Below are positions 35,547 through 48,107 of a stretch of 64,000 nucleotides of DNA, piece by piece. Numbering within the stretch: the stretch's first letter is position 1; each line of letters opens with the position of its first letter. Source of the DNA: Anas platyrhynchos (Eukaryota > Chordata > Aves > Anseriformes > Anatidae). The stretch lies in assembly GCF_047663525.1 (NCBI RefSeq), contig NC_092590.1, positions 57,186,001 to 57,250,000 on the forward strand. The letters run 5' to 3'. The notes beneath the pieces were generated by a model. The model ran no database searches, was not told the DNA's origin, and saw nothing but the letters and a program-made list of their open reading frames with translations. The translations under genes and the position numbers were made by a program.

Positions 35547-36796
35547 ATTCAAATAATGTAAATGAATAGCACAATAAGGTAAATCCAGAATAACTATTCT
35601 GAACTTGAATCTCAGAAACTTACTTTTCAACCTGTAGAATCACCAATGTGACCCTAGTCTTGTCTCCTTACTCCTGCTTCCCCTTTTCATTTAACATTTT
35701 CAGAAAAATCTCATGTCCTTTTAAGTCTTAATTTCTCTCAAGACCTGTCCTGTCCCAACTCCAGCAGCATTATGACCCCAATAACCATGGTAGTTAGTGG
35801 ATGGCAGAAACAGCGGTAGTTAATTTGATGGAGTTTCTGAATAAGTGATCAGATACATTTACACTGTGATCATTTAGTTCCTGCTTTTCACAGCACAGGC
35901 CATAGGTCATCCTCAACTTTCCACCTGCAATAAAGCATACATTTTAGGAAATAGACAGCCTTGATTTTTAGATTGCCAACAGAAACCAATGTAACCAGTT
36001 CTAATTACTTCCGCTTGCAGTTAAAACTCTGTACCTGATTGAAAGGCTGAATTTGTCTGACTTCAGCTGCCAGCCATTGGGTCTTGTTACACTTCTAGTT
36101 GCTAGGTTGAAAGCCCACTATCAATACCATTATCAATTTAATTGATCTTTTGCTGCTGCTTCAAGATTAAGCACTTAACTGGCATTTCTAACTATGGTGT
36201 AGAGTCATGTGAAACATTACTCCCTGCAGCCAATCATTTGGGGCATGACTCTCTCCCAGCTTTTACTTTGAAAACTGCATGTGCAAGAAAAGCAACTAAA
36301 AAGAGCCTGGCTAAGACTGGTCTGCTGGCATGTAGCTCCTACTTTGTTCATGCTTCACACAAGTATCAATTACTAAGTGAAGTACATACAGTGAAAAATC
36401 AGTTTTTTTTTTTTTTTTTGTTTTTTTTTTTTTTGTCTAGATGTTGGAAGACATTAATTTAAATTTTGAATATCTGTCTTCTATGATCATATTCCTGCCC
36501 CCTTTTTACTTGCTAGTTACAAATATTCGTGTGCATGTATTATTGTTTCCAAGGATGTATGGAGAATAATTGTTCTACATATGGAGACGTGTATTTGCAT
36601 GTAAGTAAGTATTTCTGAAATTAAAAAGATTATTCAGTCCTTGTATTTTCCCATTTTACAGCATTTCAAACAGCCAGTCGGGGAACAGAAACAAATTCTA
36701 ACTATTAGATGACCACTGACATGCCCTGAATAGAGGGTGGCATATAATTTAATTTATAAAATGCTTCTTTTGTTTGATTTATTTATTATTTTTTTT

Positions 36797-36817
36797 GGGG
36801 GGGGGGAGAGGGGAGGG
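36797..36817 (+). other. G-rich tract with quadruplex potential
   Basis: Ten G, AGA, four G, A, three G. Four G3 runs with short loops are possible. A T-run lies immediately upstream. Confidence 0.75.
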
Positions 36818-39320
36818 ATGCTATTTATCAAGTTGGTTTAAATAATAAGCATTTTCAGTTAAATAAATCTTTGTTTTCTGAACCAAACTCACAAACAAAC
36901 AAAGAAAAATCACACTTGCTTTCTATGAATAATTACCTCAATTGCTCCAAAAGACAAAATTGTTTTTATCCACTTCTAACATTGCTATTAACTGTTAAAA
37001 TTGTCTTTAGAACAGGCTTGGCTTTCACATTTTGGTGCCTGCTTGCTTTCTATACTCCTGCAGTATGCACTCTTCTTTCTTTAGATCATCACTTCCATTC
37101 ACTGAAGTGCTGGAAGTTGAAGAGGAAATAGTGCTTGGCTAGATAAAACACATTCTCAGCACCACTTAAAATATTAGGACTGCTGGTCAGGGGTGCTCAG
37201 ACTTGTTCAGGAATTTTCAGTTCACAGATGAAAATGTAAACGGTTTGAGATCGGTGCACATGGTGACATCTTTGATGAGTACAATAAAGTCTTTCTGCTA
37301 TGCTTGTGAGTAGCTGCGGGAATATATTTACAGCTCAGTGACTGAATTTGCAAATCTTTTTCTCTTTCCATTTGCAGTATGAGAAATGGTGTAATATTTT
37401 CTTCTGTTTTAAGTCAATGGTCTGATAAACATCTTTTTCCTTTCAAGTAAGAACAGAGATAGCAGAAGTTGTTTCCTAAATATCTATTTTAGAGAAACTT
37501 AAATCACATCTGATCAGCTTTTTATCAAATTAACAGGACACCATTCTTTGTGAAGTAGACAAGTTTATAGCCTTTTAAAATGTGGAGATGAGATATTTCT
37601 CTAATTTGCCCTTTAGCTCTTCTTTCGTGGAAAATTATTTTTCACAGCCTGGAGATTTTAAATATTTCCCAGGTCTATTTTAGAAACTGGACAGACCTCA
37701 TTGTCTTCCTCCTGAATTTTCTACTCTGAAACTAGCTCTGGTGATGAACAAATGTACTTTGTATGCTCTTAGCACTGCCAGTAACAGCTTCAAACTAGAA
37801 ATTAATTTTTAAACACCAGGCTTCTGTGACCACTGCACTGCTATTAAACTCTCTGGCACAAACTTTAGTTTTACTCCGTCACAGTTGATGATAGATTTTT
37901 ATTTTTTTTTTTCTTGACTTTTTATCTCCATTTTATGGTGCATATTACCTTTTCCCCCAGATTAATATTTAAGTCACAGTATATTGGAAAATAGAAAATA
38001 ATAAATAAATAAATAAAGTATATTAAAGGTGCATATGCCTGGTTAAGTCAGAGTTTTCATTTTATCTAAAAATAATAGCACTACAGTGGGCTCATCTGTT
38101 TGCACCATTGTGGAAAAACACTAAGTTCACAATTTTCCATTCCTTTCAGTGGCTGTTGTACTACTAAAAGGCTGCAACATCAGAAGCCACAGCAATCTGA
38201 AACCTTTTAGAGGAAATGCTTGAAAAGGGAAAGCTAGCTGTCTCTCCCAAAATTTACCCCTAGCCTGCCTCAAGGAAAGAGATTAAGCTGGAACATCCAC
38301 GGCCAGCCTGGCCTTTCTGGCTGATCCTTAAAACTGATCCTTACAGTCATGACTGTCTTGACAGACACTAAAATAAACGTAAAGATCTGTATGTGGTAGG
38401 AGATGGATGAACCTGATGAATCTCAGATGGGAACTGGGAAACACACATTTGAAATGTGTGCTTCTTCCCTCTATCCCTCAGGGATCAGTGAGGAACAGGG
38501 TTCAGACTACCTGAGAATTGAGATTTGAATTCAATTTACATTTCAAATTCAATCATGCCTGAAAGAAAAAGAATCTAACACCACCCTTCTGGTTCCAGAG
38601 GGCAGAAGCTTAATGTTTATAGCAAGCAAAGTAATCATGCAAATCATTCTATCATCTTTCCATCTCTCTCTCTTTCTCTCTCTCTTTTTTTTTTTTTTTC
38701 TTAAGTGTGGTGTTATTTCAACTGCTACAAATTATAGCACTAGATTGAACAAACGTAATATAACTGAATATTTAAATAGGAATCTGGGCTGACTAAACCA
38801 CACATTTATGTGGAAAAAAATTGTGCTCCCAGCAACACATTGAACTTCCTTAAGTCAGTGCTTTTCAACCTTGTAGGTAACACAGTCTAACAAAAGCTGT
38901 TGTTGGTAAGAATATTGATCTCACTCAGACATCTCCATTTTGACTTTTCAAATTTTCTGTGGCTTCAAGGGTGTTCTACATCAGCTATGGCTTTCTTTGA
39001 AAGTCTAAACTACAACTCTCATTTATGTTTTGTGTAAATATGTAGAGGAAAAACTCCTTGAAACTTGGAATAAAAAGGGTTAAATTCAATTCTGTCTCTG
39101 TTGAAATCAGCAGCTGTTTTGCTTTTGAGGGCAGTCCAGGCCAGATTTCATCCTTGTCAGTGGAAACAGAAGATGATTCCTTTGATTTCACTAGATAAAA
39201 AGACTAAGTTATGTACCCAAATCCACTCTGCTCTGATTTTTGGATTTTCTGGGCACTTACCTGGCTAACATTAGTATGTATGTATATATGGCTTTTTTCT
39301 TTTTTTAAGGTATTTTTATG

Positions 39321-39325
<5 letters not shown>

Positions 39326-39362
<37 letters not shown>
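39326..39362. repeat. (TA)n microsatellite
   Basis: About 18 perfect TA units, self-complementary and likely polymorphic. Confidence 0.95.
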
Positions 39363-39368
<6 letters not shown>

Positions 39369-39781
39369 TAATAGTAAAACTCATCTTTGCCATCTTTGCC
39401 CTTATGGTATTATACTTACAATACTTTTTAATTCTAAAGCAGGTTCCAGAGGTTTTTAGGCTAGCTTATATGGTCCTGAATACTTTATTCCAACACCAAC
39501 ACTGAAGGAAGGTTTAGTTCGCACACATCAATGGTTTTAATGCAGCAACCTTTTCAACTGGAGCTAAGACATAAAAATTCGTAAGCTTTCTTGGGAGGCT
39601 TATTCAACGCTATGAGCTTGAGCTCAGCTGAATCACAATGTGACAATGCAAAGCAGCCTACAGAAAACTAAATTAAAAATATAAATAAAAAATTCAGAGC
39701 TGAAGCCATCATGGAAACTTGGCCCTACATAAAAACAAAATGATAGAATGCTTGAATAGGTTATTGTTCCATAACAAATAT

Positions 39782-39837
39782 AATATTTCCATCTTTGAGT
39801 TTATTCTGAAATATTTCCCTCTTCCAATTTATTCTGA
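39782..39837. repeat. 28-bp tandem duplication
   Basis: Two adjacent 28-bp units both start AATATTTCC and end TTTATTCTGA. They differ at four internal positions. Confidence 0.85.
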
Positions 39838-39889
39838 AATGTAATGAAAACCTAGGAATATCAGTCTACTGCTTTTCTGGGATGTAGCT

Positions 39890-40016
39890 AGAAGTATGCA
39901 ATAGTGAGATCCTGGGATTCTTCACAACATTTGGCAGTTGGTCACTTAGCCTCCCAAGTTTATGTATCTTGTCACTGCAGCATGAGGATTATTATAGTTG
40001 GAAAGCGATTTGTTAT
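39890..40016 (+). mobile_element. MIR SINE fragment (diverged)
   Basis: In order: GATCCTGGGATTC, TTGGCAGTTGGTCACTTAGCC, a gap, then ATGAGGATTATTATAG and GAAAGCGATTTG. These correspond to the MIR phrases for the CTGGGTTCGAATCC region, GGGCAAGTCACTTAACCTC, ATGAGGATAATAATA and TAAAGCGCTTTG, with matching order and spacing. The copy is old and lacks its tRNA-like head. Confidence 0.55.
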
Positions 40017-40185
40017 TCTTGCATTTACTTTTTTAATGTCTATTTAGTGACAATTACAGTATCATCCAATTATTGAATGCTTCCTTAAAAATCTGTGTCA
40101 TAATATTAAAATTATGATTTCCAGCTATAAAAATACATGTTTTGTATATATTTACCTGTAGGATATGGATTAACATATAGGCATT

Positions 40186-40373
40186 GTTGTTAGGCATTGG
40201 AATGGGCTGTCCAGGGAAGTGGTTCAGTCACCATCCCTGGAGGTTTTTAAAAGATGTTTAGATGTTGAACTTAGTGATACGGTTTAGTGGAGGACTTGTT
40301 AGTGTTAGGTCAGAGGTTGGACTTGGTGATCTTGGAGGTCTCTTACAACCTAGATGATTCTGTGATTCTGTGA
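40186..40373 (+). mobile_element. CR1 LINE 3' fragment
   Basis: Runs from TTGTTAGGCATTGGAATGGG through the CR1 3' UTR (AGTCACCATCCCTGGAGG, GGTTGGACTTGGTGATCTT) to two ATTCTGTG octamers at 40357-40372. It is a 5'-truncated copy of about 190 bp. Aligned by eye with the inverted copy at 45386-45575, it differs at only about a dozen to sixteen sites. Confidence 0.94.
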
Positions 40374-42719
40374 ACATGGCTGGACGGCTGGAGAAAGAGT
40401 GAGTATGCCTCTGCAAGAGACCAGGAGAAGAAGTACTTGCTGTAATGAACTTTTTATTCAAGAAGTGAAATACTCTCAGTAGCCACCTTTCTGGAGCTGG
40501 GTTCTGGGTTACAGAAGGATACAACACTCTTCAGGATACAACACTTTATTTCATAGTGAAGTCCAAGTACCAGGGCTGTAGGTGACGGAAGGTGACACTG
40601 AGATGACATCCACACAGCAGTGTAAAATGAGAAAAGATCCAGGAACAGAATTTAGAAGTTCTTAGTTTTTTCTTTTTTGAAGATATGTTAATTACAATAG
40701 CATTTTGTAATTTTTTCCCTATACAGGATCACAGAGGATACACCAGTGCAGGCTTATGAGAGCATACGTTTCCTTTCCCCAGCTCATGGATCCTCCCTCC
40801 TCAAACTAAATATCTGTAGTGTCTTGGAAAGAAATTTGTCCTGAACAACAACAACAAAATGTTTTCTTCCCACTGGTGTGAGTAAGTAGCTATAAAGTGA
40901 AGATTTTATTGGAATATTTCAATGCAGATTTTGGTTATTTGTATATTTTTATCCAGCAACTAAGACCACTGTAGATTGTATTTGTAATCAAAATACAAGT
41001 ACAAGTAAGTTGTATTAAGGGTATTGCTGAAAAAAGCAATACTTTTTCAATTAAAAACTTCATGTTTTTATTTAATACACGTCACTCAGAGACAAATTCT
41101 GCTATATAATTTACTCTGTTCTATCAGAATAGCATAGTTAAATGATGATATAAATTGCAGTAGTAAAATGCCTTTTACAGTGGGTAAAAACTCTTGTCAA
41201 ATGGGTAACAACAAAAACACAGTATCTGAGTATATTGGAGTGTCTCCCTAGGGATTGCTTATAATGGTATTTGTTGTAAAATGAGATTGTGACTTGCAGT
41301 TTCCTTAGTCTAGCAAATCATGTGGTACATTCCTCATATACAGCCTCTAGGAAAAGTATTAATTGCAATAAGTTTTTCAGTTAGTCAGATACTTGTCTGA
41401 AGCATAGGAAGAACCTGTGTAAATGATCTTTTTCTAGTACCTTATATGGTAATGGGTCTGGCATAAATAAAACTGTAGATGAAAATATTCATGTTTTTAC
41501 TATAAAGCAAGCTCTCTGCAAAATACAAGAAAAGGATGTCCCCTGTTCCTTTCTTTTTTTTTTTTCCTAATTTCCATTAAAATTTATTTTAATCTTAGTA
41601 ATATTATTTTAGCTAAAACATTGTACCTTAACGGTCAGCTCTTTATTTTGAGGATCGAACCCTGCTTTTGCATTTTATTTATTTCTTTATAAGCATTTTA
41701 TTACTAAATTTATGCAAAAAAAAAAAAAATCTAGACCACTCCTGAAATAACCTACATTGTTATGTTTTCACTTACAAACGGCAAGCAAGATTTAAGGTCC
41801 GCTCATCCTAATAATTCCTGTTGTGTGGGGTGGGATATTTTTGTGTGTGTGTGTGTTTGTTTATTTATTTTTATTATGTTATCACTTTTACACCTTTTTT
41901 CTTTTGTTTCCTCTTAAGAGGAAGAGTAATGATGAACCACATTCATTGTTTGCCATATGTATTTGCATAAATTGTGATTTTTCTGGTTCAGAGGGTTATG
42001 AACTGAAAAGTACACTTTTCAAGTCTGGAGAAGAAATCTGCAGTGGGCTTTATTTATATCAAGTACCAGCTAGGCGTTAGATTTTTATTTTCCAGTAATA
42101 ACTGGCACAACAACATTCTTGGAATGACAGACTCTAGCTGTCGAATATTCTTTTGGAAGAAGTGATCACATTTCTCAGCCATGGAAAACTACAATATAAG
42201 CTTCAAAAGAAGCTTCAAGAATTTGTAGATGCTGTTTCACTAAGTTACAAAGGAGCTGATAAAGCAGAGTGTTGGTCCAGCAGAAATGCTTCCCAGAGGG
42301 AAGCAGGCCATCCTTGGCAGGTAGAATTTTATTTTTTATTTTATTTTATTTTATTTATTGTGAATACAACCAGCCTTTCAGTAGAAAGTACATCGGAATT
42401 GGAATGTATATTATTTAAAAGAGACTTATTGGCTGTTAGTTTTCGTTTGTTTGTTTTTTTAAGAGACCATGTAGAATTATAATCTTGTGCTATAGAATTC
42501 TGTTCTTACCATCTATCAAGCAGTAATAAATTCTGAGCTCTTGCAAGTTATTTTTTGATTGGAAGAATGTGGGTATTTTCTTAGCCTGTCTTTCTGTACT
42601 GATGTTATCACTTTTGAAAAGCAGAAATACAAAATACACACCACCTTTTAGGAATGTTAGAATCTACTTCAGAAAAAGTCCTACAAAATGGACCTGGAGA
42701 ATAAACGGCAGACAGCAGT

Positions 42720-42793
42720 TTGTTGTTGTTGTTTTTTGTTTTTCTGTTTTTTTTTTTTTTTTTTTGTTTTTGTTTTTGTTTTTGTTTTTTTTT
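42720..42793. repeat. T-rich (GTTTTT)n simple repeat
   Basis: TTG units, then long T-runs interrupted by single G at intervals of about six bases. Both sense and antisense open frames across it are artefacts. Confidence 0.9.
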
Positions 42794-42992
42794 CACATTT
42801 CAGAACTGTCCTTTTAAAGTATATAAGGCTTCATATAGTCAGGGATGCTACTCCCTGATCTAAAAAGACTAAGACTGTAACTGAATTTGAAAATCCCACT
42901 GGAAAAGAACATTGGTAGGAGAATGTTAGAAAAACTATTGGAAAACTCTCCTTAGCATCAGCTTGTTAGCAAAGCTAAAACTAAAGAAAACG

Positions 42993-43012
42993 TATATATA
43001 TATATATATATA
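42993..43012. repeat. (TA)n microsatellite
   Basis: About ten TA units. Confidence 0.9.
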
Positions 43013-44349
43013 AGTTTTGAAATGCATCTGTATTTTTCAGAAAATCTAATTTATCTGTGGATTAGGCCACCAGCTCTGCAGTTTTGATCAGTCCAATACT
43101 GGATTTAAATGTCTTTTCACATTCAGTTTAAAATTTTAGACCTGGATTTCAGAACTGATCTTTCAGTTGATTTTTATGCTTTACATCAATGCTTACCTAA
43201 CTAATTGTATTTGATGGCAGTGATTGAATAAATGTTTTTCACCAATCTGGGCAGGGTAGTGTTACATTCTTTGGATAACAAATGATCAAAGGAGAGTAAG
43301 TCATGTTTATACATATGCATATATATCTATATATTACTAGTTCTGTGGTGAAGAAAATATTAACTTAGTCTATTTATTTCTTTGAAGATTGTGTTTTCAT
43401 ACAGCAAGTGAAATTCCTGTTACCCACATCATCAGACAGGAAACAGTCCTAGGATTAGTCTGAGAACTTCTGGTAGAGTAATTTAGATATTATTCCTTCT
43501 GTCAGATGCCATCTGGGAACACAACTTAGCCTGGTACTTTGGAGGGAAAAAAAAAAAAGTATTAAATATAAATAATAGTTCATTTTTCTTTTCATTTTAT
43601 TTCAGTAATTTAGTTCACAAACTTAGAGACAAGCCTGTGCCTTGAAGATTTTGCCATCCATTTGTGTTGAATCATTGGCTTAAGACCAAGGCTGAAGAAG
43701 AAGTGCAACCATATTGATAATTTACTAGAAGTAATGTGTGTACACATTTTTAGCTAATGGAATGTTACTATTATATTAATTAAAGTTCACATAATATTAA
43801 TTGTGTTACACATAAGCTCTTCTTAAAGGTTTTCACAGTATAACTCCAAGATGCCATTCTGACTTTTAATTGTCTTCATTTTCCATTCATATTGGCTGTG
43901 TACATCACTTTTAGCATTGGCTAATGAAACCGTGTCTTCAACCTATATAAAAGCAGTATTTGCCAACATCACACACTGCACACAACTCATAATATTAAAA
44001 TACTTATATAAAGTAAATTTAAACAAACAAACAAACAATGTTTGGCTTAATCCTATTAAACCAGACTTTCTTAAGAGTTACTGCTTTCATACAAAATGCA
44101 TACTAAACAAAAGGACATGGAAATGTTACTTTAGTAAACGCATCACTATGGCAAGGACAGTGGCCGCTGGGTGTCACTGTGGATCCATGCAGTTTTATAC
44201 AAAATACCTTCTTTGGCAGTACAAATGTTTCTGTTCTGGTCCTGTGAACAGCATGTGCCCTCTTAACTGTTTGAACATTCCTACAGAGAAGACAGAAAAG
44301 GAGAGTGTATGATTATGGAGAAAGACTTTCCTTTTCTTTTCCCCTTTTT

Positions 44350-44378
44350 TCTTTTTTTTTTTTTTTTTTTTTTTTTGT
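44350..44378. repeat. Poly(T) tract
   Basis: About 29 T residues preceded by C/T-rich sequence. Confidence 0.9.
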
Positions 44379-45385
44379 TAACCTCACAGAAGACTAATAT
44401 ACAGATATACACGACTGGCAAATCCAAAGATATATAAAGATATAAAGGAGTGGCAAAATGGAACTAAGCTTCATATGTGGGTTATTAGCCATTTTGTGTG
44501 ACGAAGACATAGACAGGAATGGAAAAAAATGAAGTAAGTTTGAAATGTGTGTGTTTTGTTTAAAGGTTGTATGTAGCATGTACATGTATAGTGACAGGTG
44601 AATTTAAAACGTAGTACAGTCAAAGCAAAGAAGGAGAAAGATTTTTATGTATTATACCCAATGTTAATAATATTTGCAAAAATTCACTAGTTCATGGTAT
44701 TGCAAACATGTGCCTGGATTTTACCAGCATTTTTTTCTGTTGCTCTTTAGTGTGTGGTATGCACAAACAGCAGAGGATTCTGAGAATATTGAAGGTCCTA
44801 GTGTATGAAAGAACATTGAATGAAGTACTGAAAAACAGAGAAACATACTCTTACTTTTAGCCTGTTACCTACAATTTTTGGACAGAGTGAGTAATTATTT
44901 ATTGTAGTTCCCTTGTATGACTGAAAATGAAAGAAACAGTGGAATTAATATTGTGAAACATTACTTCAATGGAATATTGTTTCAGTGGAAGATGTTACAT
45001 TTCCTATTTTGTCCTTTTTCAATGACTTTGATGTTTTCTCTTTGGACAGACTTCTGGAAATTTTTCCTATTTCAAGTATCATATTTTTCTCCAAATCAGT
45101 TTTCCATTTCTGTTTTCAGTATAGCTCCAAATGTTAATTATTTTTATTTTCCAGCAAACTGGAAGGTTGATTTTCATTTATTTTTTTTTTTTATTTTTAA
45201 TTAAAAATGTCATAAATTCATTTAAAAAAAAAAAAAAAGCACACTGCAAGCAACTGAATGTTCAGTGGCATTCGCTTTATTTAGATGTTCCCACTGAAAA
45301 TCATTACCAAGGCATAACAATCTTTTCCAAGTAAGGCTAGAATTGATGGCACATAGAAAAAGGGGCATATTGAGAAGGTCAACAA

Positions 45386-46106
45386 ATCACAGAATCACAG
45401 AATTTCTAGGTTGGAAGAGACCTCAATATCATCAAGTCCAACCTCTGATCTAACACTAACAAGTCCTCCACTAAACCATATCACTAAGTTCAACATCTAA
45501 ACATATTTAAAAGACCTCCAGGGATGGTGACTCAACCACTTCCCTGGGCAGCCCATTCCAATGCCTAACAAACCTCTCAGTAAAGAAGTTCTTCCTAATA
45601 TCCAACCTGAAACTCCCCTGGCGCAACTTTAGCCCATTCCCCCTCATCCTGTCACCAGGCACATGGGAGAATAGACCAACCCCACCTTGCTACAGTCTCC
45701 TTTAATGTACCTGTAGAGAGCGATAAGGTCTCCCCTGAGCCTCCTTTTCTCCAGGCTGAACAACCCTAGCTCCCTCAGCTGCTCCTTGTAAGAGTTGTTC
45801 TCCAGACCCATCACCAGGTTGGTCGCCCTTCTCTGGACCTGCTCAAGCACCTCGATGTCCTTCTTGTAGCAAGGGGCCCAAAACTGAACACAGTACTTGA
45901 GGTGCGGCCTCACCAGAGCTGAGTACAGGGGGACAATCACTTCCTTAGACCTGCTGGCCACACTGCTTCTTATACAAGCCAGGATGCTGTTGGCCTTCTT
46001 GGCCACCTGAGCACACTGCTGACTCATATTCAGCCAACTCTCAGTCAATACTCCCAGGTCCTTCTCCACCAGGCAGCTTTCCAACCACTCATCTCTCAGC
46101 CTGTAA
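45386..46106 (-). mobile_element. CR1 LINE 3' fragment, best-preserved copy
   Basis: A minus-strand CR1 non-LTR retrotransposon of about 720 bp. The low-coordinate end carries two inverted ATTCTGTG octamers, followed by the whole 3' UTR. From about 45644 to the 5' truncation near 46106 it encodes the C-terminal thumb and connection part of the reverse transcriptase. The open frame then breaks before the usual C-terminus. The truncation falls within [11 protein letters not shown], a normal CR1 5' truncation. It is the youngest-looking CR1 in the window. Confidence 0.95.
45644..46084 (-). pseudogene. CR1 reverse transcriptase C-terminal fragment
   Basis: A 146-codon open frame inside the CR1 copy. 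Recognisable CR1 RT pieces in order are EKDLGVL (about residues 8-14), [20 protein letters not shown] (22-41), [17 protein letters not shown] (54-70), [20 protein letters not shown] (74-93) and [19 protein letters not shown] (103-121). The catalytic palm, including the metal-binding YXDD region, lies upstream of the truncation and is absent, so no activity is possible. In full CR1 ORF2 proteins this part follows the RT palm and helps hold the template RNA. The last residues before the stop depart from the usual CR1 continuation, which suggests a frameshift near 45670. It has no promoter of its own. Confidence 0.9.
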
Positions 46107-48075
46107 TGGTATAAAGATTCAGTAAATTTGACACGTAGGAACAGCTCAAACAGATCATATGTTTACCTCATTTGCAGTTACTTATCTACTAGATTGATTC
46201 AGACCAAAAAGCCACTAAAACCATACATGAGAAGAGGACTTCCAAAGTTGATGGACAAATTTTAGAAACATGTGTAACTTTGAACAGGCAATTAATATAT
46301 GTGATATTTCAGTACTAAACTGGACATCAGGTAAGTTTATGAACTCTTACATTTGTTTTGCTACATATATTCTGTTAAGAAGAAATAATAATAAAACTGA
46401 CTTTTTGAAGCCTAGTAGCACACTTTTTCCTTTTCCTATTCCCCACCCACATTACATTTTTTACATCATTTTACCGCTTTACATTGTGTCATTTTTTTTA
46501 AGCTTTGAAAGCATAAAAAAAAATAAAAAATTAAATGTGATTTTAAGCCAAAAATCATTCTCATTTTCATTCTTTCATTTTTTTATATATTTTTTTCCTT
46601 CTTTCTTTCTTTCTGTTCAGTGATTGTTTTGAAATACCTGAGGATTGGAACGCTGTATAATCTTTACAAATACAAATCCATATTTTTAAGATGAATAATA
46701 ATAATAATAATAAAAAGATTATGAGCTGTTTTGAAGCTATGCCTGACTGTCTTGAGCTGTTTTTACAAAACGGCATACTTGTACAAATGTTACACTTTCT
46801 CAGTGCTTTCCACTCTGAAAATGTGTCTGTTCTGGAGATTTTACTTAAGGGAATGCTGCTGGGTGAGCATCTCTAGGTGGAATTTCTAAACTATAACTAG
46901 GGTGTAATGAAAATGTTCTTTCATTTTGAGAATTGCCTTCAGTGTTTTGCTGGAGACCCATCATTAGCTTTGTTTTCATTGTTCTTTTTCTCTGTAGTAT
47001 ATTCTGAAAAATGCAGAGGTATTTGTGAAGTGTCAAAGGGATCATGCACTTAGTTTTATGTATATAGCATAGTGTCTCCTGTTTGAACAAATTAAATATT
47101 CAGTCTTTGAAGAATGGATTGTTTAATACCAGAGCCATCGGTAAAAAACAGAAGTAATAATTAAAATAAATGTATTTTTTTTCAAGCAGTTTATTTGTTC
47201 ATAAGAGTTACAGAAGACTAATTTATGCATGTGAGAGCTCAGAGAGGTGAGAATATGAAAAAGAAAAAACTCTGTAGCTAAACTCAGAGCATAGAAATGA
47301 ATTTTCATCACAGAAAAAGCCTTAAAATACACAGTGATTAGAAATCAGTACTAGAAAAACTAGAAAGAGAGATGAATATAAACTGATAACTTTTACTGAA
47401 ATTATCATTTGTACAAGTTGCCTGTTACTATGTTATGAAGGAGATTTTGGGAAATATTTTAAAGAAAAATTAAAGCTAGGTAATTTGGTAACTGATGACA
47501 GATAAAAATCAAACAAACAAACAATCAAACACGATAATGTTATGCTCAAAATAAAATAATATTTTTTTAAAAAAGAACTCACATTTCCAGGAAAAAGTGT
47601 TGGGTTTTTTGTTTGTTTGTTTGTTTTGTTTCCTTTGTTTATGATCCAACAAATATCTAGTGCTGCTGTTGAAACCTCAAGCAAGATCAGATAGATGTTT
47701 CCTAATTTACAGACTTTAGAAAATAATACAGTATCACTATTTTGCTTATTAATCCTCAATTTCTAAATTTTGTTTGACCTTTTGTTTTGAAAAAGAGAGA
47801 CTGAAGTGTGAAAGAATATTTGAAGAAGGAATGATTATTTGGGTAATTCCAAGTCCTCTGCCACAACTGTCTTCAGTGAACTGAATCAGCTCTCATCTCC
47901 ACTATGTTCCATTGTCTCCAGATGCAAAAATAAAAAAGTCATCAGGTTAAAATAGCAAAAAATGTCAGATAACTAACTGGGTTAGAAATTTTTCTACATT
48001 CTAATTCACTAAGAGGAAAAGAGATACGTGACAGAGTTTGGTAGGACTCTCTGCTCTTGTAACATACAGGTATTC

Positions 48076-48107
48076 TCTTCTTCCCAAACTTCTGATTGGG
48101 AAGAAGA
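48076..48107. other. Hairpin-forming inverted repeat, 12-bp arms
   Basis: TCTTCTTCCCAA at 48076-48087 pairs perfectly with TTGGGAAGAAGA at 48096-48107 around an 8-nt loop. Function unknown. Confidence 0.75.

Larger units (their letters stand above)
34561..39889. other. AT-rich unique sequence, no gene seen
   Basis: Holds a C15 run at 35532-35546, T-runs at about 36403-36434, a G-rich tract at 36797-36817, a CT repeat plus T-run at 38662-38699, and a TA array at 39326-39362. Open frames here are chance frames, several of them driven by T-runs. Confidence 0.6.
40374..45385. other. AT-rich unique sequence, no gene seen
   Basis: Contains poly(A) at 41716-41729, TTTTA repeats at about 42328-42358, a T/TTTTTG tract at 42720-42793, a TA array at 42993-43012, AAAC repeats at 44023-44037 and poly(T) at 44350-44378. 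The long frames at 42153-42482 and 43917-44312 have no recognisable motifs. Confidence 0.6.

Noticed and set aside
43917-44312. 131-codon plus-strand frame
   Set aside because: Cysteine-containing C-terminal part looks interesting but shows no zinc-finger spacing or known family, and an AAAC microsatellite runs through it.
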